Positions 34,815 to 45,489 of a stretch of 64,000 bases of DNA are shown piece after piece. Source of the DNA: Aphrophora alni (Eukaryota > Arthropoda > Insecta > Hemiptera > Aphrophoridae); the NCBI GenBank assembly GCA_963513935.1, contig OY740774.1, positions 96,975,668-97,039,667 on the forward strand, given 5' to 3'. Position 1 is the stretch's first letter. Every line of letters starts with the position of its first letter. A model generated the notes under the pieces. It did not search any database, was not told the DNA's origin, and was given only the letters and a program-made list of their open reading frames with translations. Position numbers and translations under genes: made by a program.

Positions 34815-35941
34815 AGAATATTTTTTTCCGTGAAAGATATTGAATCTGCTCTCATTCTCGGAAAAACTTGTTCGTACAGTTTTGAATGAAATTTAACGTC
34901 CTTTAAAAGATAATTTTGACCAGCTGCCTGTGAAGATTGTTTGTTGCAGTTTCCAGGATTTTGATGACATCTTTTTCTGTGCCTCCAAAACTGCTTCCTA
35001 GAGTAAAATCCGAGACAGTAAGTACACGGTAATACCGAACTTGATGCATTTGATAAAATTGGAGTTCTTACCGGTTTTACAGTATTTGTGGTACCGTAAA
35101 GGTAGTTCCCTTTTTTTCGTAATAAATCAATTAAATGTTTTCTCTCCTTAGATTTAATTGGTTTTGAATTTATTCGTTCAACTTCAATTTCGAATCGATG
35201 GTTTCTTAAAAGGTGTCTAGCAAATGTAGTAACTAGTGTCTCACAATAAAAACAAAAGTCTTTTATTCTAACGCGCTTAGGTTTATTATTATCCTGAAAT
35301 AAAAATGTGTTATTTTCAGAATTATTACCCGAATACGGTTTGTTTTGGAGATCCCAACTTTCAGTTAACAAACTTCTTTGGGGTGAATTTGTTTTATCAA
35401 TAATATTTTCTTCATAACTGGCTCCAACTTCAATACTATTACGGATTAATCGTTCTTCAGAAAATACCTTCAGATCGAAAGAACACGAGAAGTCTTCTAT
35501 TATGTTATTTTGTGAAGATGTCTGGGCTTCAAACTCTGTATTACTACCACTACTACTATCAGGGACATATTCTGGGTCCATATCCGAATCATAATAATCA
35601 ATGGAAGGCGATGGGTTTTGACAGTTCACAAGACTGGTTGGAGTCAAATTTTCATCAGATAAATAGCTGCCCTGTAAATAATTAAAATGTTTTGTATGTC
35701 CTTTGATTGGTATCTGTCCTCCTTGAGTATTTTCTTCAGGAACAGAACTTTCAAAATTAAATGTCTCGTCTTTTTGTTGAACTGGCTCATTTGAATTTGA
35801 AACCACACCAGGAAATGAAATCGAGTTGCTTGATGATTCTCCATCAGAGCTATCACTGTACGGCACAAGTGGCTGAAAAATTGGCGTTATGCTCTCAGTT
35901 TCTTGTCGTAAAAACATTTTCCATCCTAAAAAGCAAAACAT
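34811..35941 (-). pseudogene. N-terminal part: acidic region plus two zinc fingers
   Basis: This is the longest open frame in the window, 376 codons. Residues 1-220 are rich in Ser, Asp, Glu and Asn (SDSSDGESSSNS) and are probably disordered. A C2H2-type finger follows (CFYC ... RHLLRNH, about residues 228-248), then KSKERKHLIDLLRKKGNYLY, then a C2HC-type finger (CTYC ... FWRHRKRC, about residues 305-325). The ATG at 35941 is the first in frame; a second Met lies at residue 9. The fingers probably bind DNA. The frame ends in a shift near 34812, where the next frame continues the family sequence (MICSYGSRYV). Codon use is unremarkable. Confidence 0.78.
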
Positions 35942-36235
35942 TGTAGATTTGTATTATTGTTATTATAACATAGATCTATTAATATCTAAACATTTTAAAT
36001 TATTTAGACATAGGCATTTATTTTCAATATAAAAGATTTAAACATTCTTTTCGGGATCAATACTATGGCCTAAATGCAACAAATGGTTAACAAAGTTAGA
36101 GTTTTTATAACAATACTTCCAACTATGTATGTATTTCTGGACATAATGTAGTTAGTAGTTATTTCTTGGATGTTACTTTAAACTTCCATTATTTGTTTCA
36201 TTATTTTAAAATAATTTTTTAAAGTCTGTTAGATT
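35942..36235. other. AT-rich non-coding DNA upstream of the transposon ORF
   Basis: No promoter motif could be defended. The 5' boundary of the transposon is not visible; Crypton-type elements generally lack terminal inverted repeats. Confidence 0.45.
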
Positions 36236-36236
36236 G

Positions 36237-36458
36237 TTATAAAACATTGTAAACAACTAACTTTAAAATAAAATATATTAAACTAGCGGAGCCATGCGAC
36301 CTTTCATAGTTCATGGGAAAAATAAACAAATAGGCCTAATAAACAACAGTCCCGTTTTTAAAACTACAGTATCACCTTAAACTATTAACTAATGATTGAC
36401 TCAATTCTAACATTGTACGTACATTCTAACATATTAATTACATGCTGATATTTCTTGA
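36237..36458 (+). repeat. Direct repeat R1, copy 1
   Basis: About 220 bp closely matching a second copy at 37,088-37,301. Shared blocks include GACCTTTCATAGTTCATGGG or GACCTTTCACAGTTCATGGG, AAATAAACAAATAGGCCTAA, AACTAATGATTGACTCAATT and TAATTACATGCTGATATTTC. Identity is far higher than between the A-F modules, so the duplication is younger. Confidence 0.88.
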
Positions 36459-37087
36459 CTCACCATGCATAAACATATTTATTAGGTATTACAGACGAAT
36501 ATTTTCATATAAATCTACTTAAACCTTTATCCATAATAAACATTTAAAACAATAGAGAGTTTTAAGGTAACTAGTAGGCCTACAGCAAAAGAGGTTTAAC
36601 CTCAAAGACACTTCTCTTGCAAAATAGGTTTGACGTTTCAATGTGTACTCACATTCCTGTCAGAGCTAAACTATAGAGATAGTTTAATAGAAACAAGATA
36701 ATGGACTCGTTGAAAGGGACAAATTACCCTTTTGAAACACACAACTGCCTTATACAATATTTAAAACTTATATAACAATAATCCCACATAAATAATTAAT
36801 AATAATTTTTCAGTCTTGTTAAACATGGGACCCGGGCCCGGGCAAGCTAAGCCGATTAGTGCCAGGTGACCGAATCTCTGCCTCACTATGACCATTCCAG
36901 AACTATAGTGGTGGTCGGACTATATTCTTAGAAGACATATATTTTACCCTTTTATGTCAAAACATAACAAATCTCTTTGCAAGATACTGCTGTTGCATTG
37001 AAACTATCTGGTATTCCCCACAGTTTAAAGACAATAGGCCTATAAGAAATTTTCTAGGTTAGTGATAAACGATCAGGAAGATTTGTT
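36459..37087. other. Spacer between direct repeats, with GC-rich palindrome
   Basis: Non-coding DNA holding CCCGGGCCCGGG at about 36831-36842, a 12-bp perfect palindrome that is striking at this base composition, followed by a moderately GC-rich stretch to about 36915. Together with the flanking direct repeats this could be the body of a small composite or a duplicated segment. Confidence 0.5.
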
Positions 37088-37301
37088 TTAAAACATTGTA
37101 AACCACTAAATATAACATACATTAAACTGGTGGAACCATACGACCTTTCACAGTTCATGGGAAAAATAAACAAATAGGCCTAATAAACAACTATATTGTC
37201 CCGTATTTAAAACTATAACCTTAAACTATTAACTAATGATTGACTCAATTCTAACATTGTACGTACTTCTAACATATTAATTACATGCTGATATTTCATG
37301 G
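37088..37301 (+). repeat. Direct repeat R1, copy 2
   Basis: Second copy of the 36.24-kb repeat, with small indels (an extra CTATATTG near 37193 and a few missing bases near 37214 and 37267). The repeats are ~850 bp apart start to start. They lack clear TG...CA LTR ends. Confidence 0.88.
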
Positions 37302-39435
37302 AAAAAAATGAGTAAATTTCCATATTCTTATTCGAATTAAAATTAAATAATGAAAATTTAACGTTCACATATTTAATTATTAAAAAAAAATATGTCGTCC
37401 AAATAAATCACTTTTTATATTTGTTTTAATTATTAATGTCATAGATCGTAAATTCAGTTTTCATTCCTTTGAAACTAATTATCCTAAAATTAAAATTCAT
37501 AAAATGAAATTTTATAATAATATATATAGGCCAATTTAAGAAATATTCGAATTATAAGCGAAAACCTACTCTGAAGAACAATTTACAATAACGCGTAAAT
37601 GATTTTTTGACCAAAAAACATACTTAAAACGATTAGATGGAATTGACATTATAACAGTCTATTATCGAACATACAAAGAACATTTTGTGAAAGATTTATT
37701 GAAAAATATTTATAAATACGCTTTTCGTGATCGTTTTTTATAAAATGTGTAAGGCCAAATGAACCGTTGGAAGGAAATTAGAAATAACCTGTAGTTTTTG
37801 ATACACAAAGTTATTGAAACTAGTTTTATCATGATGAAATTTACACAGAACATTTATTTATGCATAGAATACATTTTGTTGAATTCGGGCATCATAGGAG
37901 TTATGCGTATCACAGGACAGCCTGGTACTTTACTATCAATATGGTTTTACGGTTTTCGGGTACACGTCAAATTAATTGCCTAAAAGTAAAAAATAAAATA
38001 GTGGAATCAGTTGCCACTGTAGATGAGTTTCCTATTTACTTCTAGTAATAAAGTTTTTAGCATGTTTGACTATGGAATAACTATTCCTTTGACTGAAAGA
38101 TGTCATTTAGGCCTAAATGGTTATAAACAGAAGCTTGTTAGAATACAATGGTATCCCTCTGTATTCTTTGCTACCTGTTTACTGGGAAAGCAACCACTGG
38201 CCTAGGAATTAAATAAACACAATATTTCTTAGAAACAGTAGTTTTAAGGTTAAGTTTTCAATAACTTCAACAGCAGCGTGAATTACAACAGTAGAATATT
38301 TTAAAACTTGTTAACAGGTGACATGAATAGGTTTTAAAGCAAGGTAGGATTCCTTACTGTAGGCATGTATTTAATCAAAGGACTACAAACCTTGTTGAAT
38401 GAATTTCAAACAGATTAATAAATAAAAGCAAAATCCCTCAACCATTTTCAATGTTATTATTTTTTCCTTACAAAATTATCAATTTCTTCAAGAGTTCCTA
38501 CAAAATCGTACTGTAATGCTATTTTTGCTAGATAATCTAAGCCACAATTTCTGGCAATTTTAATGAAAACTTTGAGAAGATGACTCTTTTAGTTATTTCT
38601 TGGGAAAATACAAAATATTAAAGTTTGAAATTTCGTTCCAAAAACGTTTCCCGAAAGGCCTATTGGGATATAAGTATTTAACGGTTGGTTGTAAATAAAT
38701 AAAACTAAAACCATTTGATTTAGCCGACAATATTGGATTTTTTTTTATTTTACAAATAAACATTTTCATAAGTTGTTAAGGTTTAAAATTGATAAAAATA
38801 ATATTTAGTTTACGTAATTTTTTTTTTTTTTTTTTTTTTATAATTTCTATAATTTAGGTTAATTGTTTTCATTTCACCTCAAATAACTTACACATATACC
38901 AAAAAAAAAAGATTATATAAATATTGCTCAGACAAGTTTATATTTTATTTATATTTATTAATATATCATATACTAATAAATAGAGAATATTGATGATAAT
39001 AATGATGAAATAACATTTAGTGTAGCTATATTGGTTTTTCATTAATAAGTACATAAGAAATTACAACATCTTATAAATATTTTTGCAGAATCTTACTATA
39101 CCCATTTAAAATATTGTTTTGCAATGTAAACGTGATGGAATTAATACTTAACCATTTATTCGAGAAGAAGAAAGAAACGAAAATAAACAACAAAGATTCA
39201 CAATTTGTCAAACACTTTGAAAATGTGTAAACATTTTAATTTCAAGAATGCAATTGAGACTATTTTAAACATTATTTAATCAATTTCGAATTAAATGCAG
39301 TAAACTGAATCCTATATATCTATCCCTTCTCTATTAAAAAATAAAATGAAATAAAATAAAACGAGCTCAGCATTACCGCTGTTCACCTGTTCCATATTTT
39401 CACACTTGATTGTTTATTTTGGATTTTTTTGGATT
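37302..39435. other. AT-rich non-coding DNA
   Basis: Three overlapping plus-strand frames of about 60 codons at 37798-38205 have no mutually consistent protein and are treated as chance. A 21-base T run ends near 38839. Confidence 0.5.
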
Positions 39436-39439
39436 TGAT

Positions 39440-39870
39440 TATTTTTGGACCAACTACATAAAAACACATTTAAAATTTTTACTCAGTATATTAAAAACGT
39501 ATATAGTTTGGGCAAAATCTATACCTAAAGTTTTATTAATTTTTTTGTGGGATGAATTTCTTTAAAATGTTGGATCCACTACATTAAAATAAATGCTTAA
39601 TTTCCACTTAGTAAATTGAAAAACTGAAATAATGTGAGTTTGGGCACACTCAGTCAATAAATAGATATTTTTTAAACATATTGATGAGTTTTTTGAAAAG
39701 TGGTGTCCACTATTATGTAAAACACAGAAGTAAAATTCCGTCAGTACTTAGAAAATCTGAAATAGTGTGAGTTTGGGCAATATCTGTTATTAAAATAATG
39801 TTTTTCAAATTTTGTTGATTTATTTTGAATTCGATTTGAGTGGGATCCACTACAAAAAATTTAAATAAGC
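39440..39870 (+). repeat. Degenerate tandem repeat, period ~133 bp, about 3.3 copies
   Basis: GTTTGGGCA recurs near 39509, 39639 and 39773, and a TGGATCCACTAC-type word near 39571, 39705 (GTGTCCACTATT) and 39841. Between them each unit has a T/A-rich block and a GAAAA(T)CTGAAATA-type word. Copies differ by many substitutions and indels, so this is an old minisatellite-like array or internal repeats of an unknown element. Confidence 0.75.
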
Positions 39871-40440
39871 TATAAATAAAGTTAAGAAATCTAAATAATA
39901 GCTAGACCCTATTTGTAACCAGCAGGTTTTGTTACAACTATTAAATAAACATGAAATGTCGGTAGTTCTTCTCATACATCATATCCAGGGTTAAGCCTAT
40001 CACATTTGTTGTTAATTCCGTCTGTTTATTCTAGCACATACGCATCACAATAATATTATAAAATTACTAATGGCGTTATAAAGTAAAATTTATAACTATA
40101 ACTTGAACGTACCTGCTTTGATATCAGTTGCTTGTTTCCTTCCATTTTACACACAAGACGCAGAGTTTAACATTCAAAGCTGTGGACAAAGTTGAATACT
40201 ACTATGCAGTATCCAGCCCCTAAAACTGTTTTGTTGGCAACGATACTCGATAATTTTCTCGGAATTATTGAGGCCGCCTGAGTGTGAGAAGTAGAAGACC
40301 GAGTACTATTTATTTGTATTTACTAAGTATTATAAAACTCCATCCCAATATGTATATGTTTACATACTTTTATTTATTGTTTTATCTGGTGTGTGGTGTA
40401 TTGTACGACGGAAGTGAAAATGTCTATGGTGATCAAAACC
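39871..40440. other. Non-coding DNA
   Basis: No supported gene. A moderately GC-rich part lies at about 40150-40300. The plus frame at 40284-40475 runs into a repeat relic and is not accepted. Confidence 0.5.
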
Positions 40441-40469
40441 ATTTCACAGTAATAGTTACATTTCAACAA

Positions 40470-40545
40470 TTATGAGACTTATCGTATTCTCCATACAAAC
40501 GACGGTCGTTTCGGCTATTTAGCCATTTTCAAGTCAGTGCTGTTT
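40470..40545 (-). repeat. Retroelement-end relic with hammerhead-like motif
   Basis: Read on the minus strand, CTTGAAAATGGCTAAATAGC is followed by CGAAACGACCGTCGTTTG. This gives a core-like UGAAAA, a stem II of GGCU and AGCC, GAAA, a 3-bp stem III (ACG and CGU) and a presumed cleavage C. The core lacks the consensus G8 and C3. No inverted partner was found, so it may be a single terminal-repeat remnant. Confidence 0.5.
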
Positions 40546-40697
40546 AATTGTTGAATTTTAGTCAATATTCGAAACGGCAACATCCAAACAATATAGTAGT
40601 TACATTGTATGATTGATATTAATAATTATTATTAATATCGTAATACTATTATTATTATTTATTGCATTGATTTAAGGTGTTCTAGAAACATATAAAC

Positions 40698-40698
<1 letters not shown>

Positions 40699-40761
<63 letters not shown>
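40699..40761. repeat. (AT)n microsatellite
   Basis: About 62 bases of AT dinucleotides. Confidence 0.97.
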
Positions 40762-40762
<1 letters not shown>

Positions 40763-40764
40763 CT

Positions 40765-41428
40765 GAAAACCCCGTCAACTGAAAATTGAAATCATTATAT
40801 CGTGATTATACAAGTTATTTCTACACGTTTATATAATTAAAATATGTATTTTTTTTTTTTACAGTAACGTTTAGGTTTTACTCTAAAGTAACATAAATAA
40901 AATGAAATATTACCGAAGTGAATATAATGCACCTTTAAAGTACGTTTAAAATATTTTTGCTGAAATTATAAAACAATATAAAAATATGAATACGTTAAAA
41001 CTAGTATACAACTTGAAGAACTTGACACTTTCAAATGAATAAATTCAACCAATTAACACATGCTTCTGCGTGATAATAAATATACTACTCGTCATGATCA
41101 TATGTCACTATGTAACATTGAAGCACCCGAGATTTGATTTCCTCTGGGAATGTATCATGTTGAGAGAGAGTCGGGCGTAAATTCCAATTAACAAAACCTG
41201 ACTTACGATATACAAGAAATATCATAATTATGAAAACTGGTATTTTGACACGAATTGTGGTCGTTGTAATCAAAAATATTGTTAAATAACATGGGTGTAA
41301 ACTACTAATATTAATGTTTGTTACGTACAATTGGATTTAAATAATTATTGTTTCAATCAAATAATAAATTGTAGTCCGTCAAATTTTCAGTGACTCTCTC
41401 AGAGTTCTTCTATTAATATCCCCCTCCC
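40765..41428. other. AT-rich non-coding DNA
   Basis: The 81-codon minus frame at 41085-41330 has no recognisable domain. Nothing else was seen. Confidence 0.5.
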
Positions 41429-41430
41429 TG

Positions 41431-42179
41431 CTATTAAAAGTTTGAAACTACTTATTTAGTGGTTACATATATTAAAAATACAATTGTTTTCTTTAAAATA
41501 TAGTATTTTATAATACAGGGTGTTTTTAAAGTCTGGAAACGGTCATATCTCAAAATGTACGAGTCTTATGAGATACAAATAAATGCAGTTATTCACAGGC
41601 ATAAAAGAGCCAATTTTTGGTAAGTTTGAAATTTTTGTCCGCCAATTTGGATCCGCCATCTTGAAATGAAGTTTTTTTTTTTAATAAGAAAGTAGTCATG
41701 TTGATTTTAATGTAAATGTTTACAAACAAAACGATGGTCAAATCCGTTTTTGAGTTAGCGTCAGTGAAATAAGCGAAAATTCAAAATCGTCGGTCAAATT
41801 AGCCAAAGAAAAACGCAACGCATATTACTATAATTCGTTTACAACTTTAAAAGTCGACTTTTAAAATGTGATTTGTCGCTCATTTGACTGACGATAATTT
41901 TAAAACGGATTTATATATTCAAAAACGGATTCGACCATAAGTTTTCCCAGTAAAAGTTACATTAAAAGCATGTATCAAAAAAATAATAACTTAATTACAA
42001 TATGGCGGATCCAAGATGGCGGAAACATTTCAAATTCACCTAAAAGTGGGTCTTTTGTAAACTGCATTTATTTCTATCTCATAAGACGCGTACATTTTGA
42101 GATATATTAAGCCGTTTCCAGACTTTTCAAACACCCTGTATATGTAATAAAAACTAAGTAGTTTCAAACTTTTAATACA
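41431..42179. mobile_element. Nested palindrome: outer inverted repeats around a MITE
   Basis: Outer arms of about 28 bp (TATTAAAAGTTTGAAACTAC at 41432 and its inverted copy ending at 42179) flank the CAGGGTG-ended MITE. Outside the MITE, the left spacer is about 55 bp and the right only about 10 bp. The outer pair may be the ends of an older element into which the MITE inserted. Confidence 0.65.
41514..42140. mobile_element. CAGGGTG MITE, ~625 bp, flanked by TA
   Basis: It starts CAGGGTGTTTTTAAAGTCTG and ends with the inverted AGACTTTTCAAACACCCTG, flanked by TA on both sides, which suggests a Tc1/mariner-type TA target duplication. The inverted similarity runs deep: AAATGTACGAGTCTTATGAG pairs with CTCATAAGACGCGTACATTT, and GCCAATTTGGATCCGCCATC pairs with GATCCAAGATGGCG-type sequence. 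The element is thus a near full-length palindrome with a central ~250 bp. No transposase is encoded, so movement would need one supplied in trans. Confidence 0.82.
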
Positions 42180-42184
42180 GAGAC

Positions 42185-44285
42185 ATCACAATGAATATGA
42201 CTACAAAGTAATTTTGCAGCAAAACAATTCCCGTTTTGTGAAACATTAATTTACAATAAATGACGCGTTGATAGACATCTAAACTAAAATATGTTTATAT
42301 TAATTCAACGTCACTTCTACAGTAGAAAGATTCTATTACTGATCTCAGCAAGATTGGCAGATAATACGTTCCATTATTAATAAAATTGCATATCTAAATT
42401 CACTTTCTTCAAATATTGGAATAGAGATGATCATTGGTCCTACTGTAAAATCATCAACTTAAGAAACAGGTATCGATAAATTTCCAGACATTTGTGAAAT
42501 TTTATAATGGTGCTACTTTTCCTTGATGGCAAGGAGTCTGTTAACGTTATTTTCAAGTAACTTCTACAATTACAACCATCTTTCTAAAAAATACAATACA
42601 GTTGTCTCAATTAAAGAGTACAATCTGTACATTTTAATATTACGAAACACATAAAATACATATATTTTGTATCAAGAATAAACAAGTTTCACAAAAGTTT
42701 TCATCTGCTGTAGAACGTGATATATATTCACCCAACTCCTGATTTGAAATATTCACGTGATTAAAACACTTTTTACTACGCTTAAACTGTAAATTTACAA
42801 ATAATAATGTTTAGTCCTATTTTCAAGAAAATATTTATAAATAATCAAGAAATGCTCGTATAAACAGTTTCATATTCTTTAGTACAAGAAATTATATTAG
42901 TAAAATAATTGCTAATATAACTTGAGTATTAGGTATATACTTTTATAAAATTGTACGTTAGTCAAGGTTTTCTGTCTTTAAAAGCATACTATTATTTACC
43001 TACAGTAGAAATCAACTGTAGTTAGGCAACATATTGTTATGACTTTGATCGTAAAACAAAATATAACTCAAAGTGGTTGGAAGACAAAACCCTTAATAGA
43101 ATATTTTATTCCTAAAACAAGAAAAAGGCTTTATTTAGACGTTGTCAAGATAATTATATTATCGCATACAAGATCACTAATCAAAGTTCAAAACACAACG
43201 AATGGCAGTGAATCAATTTATCAAATACAATCGTCAGTTACTTTACATTGAGTTAATATGTTTATACCTAACATTGGATTTGTCTTCAAGATACTTATAT
43301 CTTACATTAATTTTATGCTGTTTCATGAAATTATGAAATAAATGAATTAATGTGTACATACAATTTGAAACCGTATTACCCTGAAATTTACTGCAAAACT
43401 AGATTCTTATTGACATTGAACGTAATAGTTAAATAGTAGACTATATGAAGATTAAACATAAAAGAGCAGGACAGTTATATTTTATATACATAATGTACTG
43501 TATATACAAAGCGACATTACAAAAATTCCCATAGAAAAAACCACAATCATTAATTTCATAGTAATAACAATGGTTCTTGTTGGAAAATTTAAAACTTTGC
43601 TCTATGAAATCTCCGGGTGGTTTAGCTTAATAAAATAATACTGTCGCACTATACGAGGAGGAGGATTTCCTGATATAAGAGTGTGATGAATAATATTTTC
43701 TAAATAAAAATTTGTGTAATATATATGACGAGTAATAAACAGTCAAAAGTAACTTACTGTAGTTTTTGTGAGATCATGTGTTCTAGTTTTATTCAATCCA
43801 AAATTATTTCACAAGTCAAGCTCAATATTTATTTAGTAAAAAGTGTTAGTAAAGTATATACAAAGTTTACAATTATTTAGAATGTCATAAATTTCAATAA
43901 TCTAGGTTTGTCAATACGTAATTAAGTAGCATATACATCAGTCTTAATTTTTTTCACTGTTTATAATTATGTTAATCACATAATAATATATTCCCATATG
44001 TATTTTAGTTATACTTCACCATAAATTTTATCTTTAATTATATACTATTAAAGTAATAAGCATTTTTGAACAATTTTATATAATAACTTATATTTATTTT
44101 ATAATGCGTAATTTTCATGCTCCTACAATAAGATTAAGAAGAAAAATAGTCTAAAAGATAAAAATGAGACGTCAATGTTCTACAAATTATCGGTTATTCG
44201 TGATTGTGTTTGAAAATAATAATTTATTCTGATAGCGAATGAGTAAAAGTCAAATTGCATTAAGTGGGCTTACGGGGCGAACTTT
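42185..44285. other. AT-rich non-coding DNA
   Basis: The 70-codon plus frame at 43039-43251 (Lys/Ile/Thr-rich) has no family resemblance and is not accepted. No RNA gene was recognised. Confidence 0.5.
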
Positions 44286-44427
44286 TAAATTCTTTACGAA
44301 ACTGAATAAATGAATAATAAAACGACCCTTCCTTTACGTGACTGGAAGACATAAATCACTCTCACAATTATTATGTAAACTCTTTGTCATTTGAGTTATC
44401 TTTCTGACCTGATCTTTATTTAATAGT
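44250..44427 (+). repeat. Module A, copy 4
   Basis: Landmarks are GAACTTTTAAATTCTTTACG, GAATAAATGAATAATAAAAC, CGACCCTTCCTTTACGTGAC, CATAAATCACTCTCACAATT, ATTATGTAAACTCTTTGTCA and TCTGACCTGATCTTTATTTA. Upstream similarity to the 50.1- and 62.0-kb copies begins at a GTCAAA word near 44250. Confidence 0.78.
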
Positions 44428-45289
44428 TGTCAAACGTTTCAAAAACCTTGTTTATATATTTAGGAGATCGTCATTTCTTACATTTAAATATTTATTACAT
44501 GTAAAATACAAAAGTACCATGACGGTATTTGACTGCAAATAAATATGTATTTTCATCAATTTTGGATATGAAGTTCTCAATTATTGAAAATCATGTAAAA
44601 CACTTTTTCATGTATACCAAATTAAGTATAAACTTACCTTTTTACAATTTAATTTAATTTAATAATATAAATCTAGTTTTTCAATATCTGGGTGTAACAT
44701 GCGTTCATTTGTTGTTATAACCAACTTTATAAATATCTGTTGGACAATAAATAATCCAAAAATGTATAGAAAAGCATCAAAGCACCATGAAAAAGAGTTT
44801 TATATGCTTATTTTTTGTGAATTTGTTTATTCTCATTTTTAAGTTTGTTGTCATGAGTGATTCAATTTAATAATTAAATTTTAGAAAATTGTAACTTTTT
44901 CTCATCTATCTTCCGACCAGTGTAGAAATTATTGGAAACTATTAATACAAAATATTATATAATAAAATCTGAGCCATCCTCTCGAACACTGTGAATGCAA
45001 GTGTAATCTGTTATCAAATATTGTGTAATTTAAAACAAACTAACCATTATTAAAAATCATACATATTGTCCAATTGTAACAGTTGTGATTACCATGTAAG
45101 CACGCGATAATTTTAAATTATTATCATTATTATAATTTATACTAAATAAATTAACACCTTAGAGTTACAAACTGTTGTAATATATTGACATTACGTGATA
45201 AACAAAAGTAAAAACACTAGTTTGATACAGAAATAGTAGCGTACTCGTTAAAGTTCTACATACATTATTTGAACTAAAATAAAACTGTA

Positions 45290-45485
45290 ACAATTTCAAA
45301 TTACTTCTGGCAAGGGAAGATATTCAAAACCAATTGTTCAGGTAAACATTCAATATGTATGTAAATTGTTTCATTTTAAAAAAGTAAGGTCGCTGCAGGA
45401 AAACATTTAAATAGACATTTCTGGTATTGTCGTTTATCTCGTTCAGTAAATTATCTACAACATGGAACTCTTTAGAGTAATAGTG
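45290..45485 (+). repeat. Module F, copy 4
   Basis: Landmarks are CAATTTCAAATT, CAATTGTTCAGGTAAACATT, CAATATGTATGTAAATTGTT, TTCATTTTAAAAAAGTAAGG and TCTGGTATTGTCGTT. It lies about 1.0 kb after module A, the same spacing as at 16.6-17.7 kb. Confidence 0.6.
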
Positions 45486-45489
45486 ATAT

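Larger units (their letters stand above)
33255..35941 (-). pseudogene. Crypton-like tyrosine recombinase transposon ORF, frameshifted
   Basis: Four adjoining minus-strand frames together form one protein of about 880 residues. The order is an acidic Ser-rich N-terminus, two zinc fingers, a helical core-binding-like region, a tyrosine recombinase catalytic region and a SANT/Myb-like C-terminus. Joins occur near 34812, 34571, 34145 and 34022; each is a simple frame change with overlapping or nearly touching frames, so they look like small indels and not introns. This layout matches a repetitive protein family common in fish and some invertebrate genomes, which I place with Crypton-type elements from the recombinase motifs. 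The enzyme would cut and rejoin DNA via a 3'-phosphotyrosine. This copy cannot make it. Confidence 0.78.

Noticed and set aside
36237..37301. Complete LTR retrotransposon
   Set aside because: The direct repeats lack TG...CA ends, and no primer-binding site, gag or pol sequence lies between them.
37798..38205. Three overlapping plus frames of about 60 codons
   Set aside because: They overlap in different frames and give no consistent or recognisable protein.
39440..39870. CRISPR-like array
   Set aside because: Units are ~133 bp, diverged and without distinct spacers, in animal-type DNA. It is a degenerate tandem repeat.
43039..43251. Plus frame of 70 codons, possible small protein
   Set aside because: Length is within chance expectation and no domain, signal peptide or splice context is visible.
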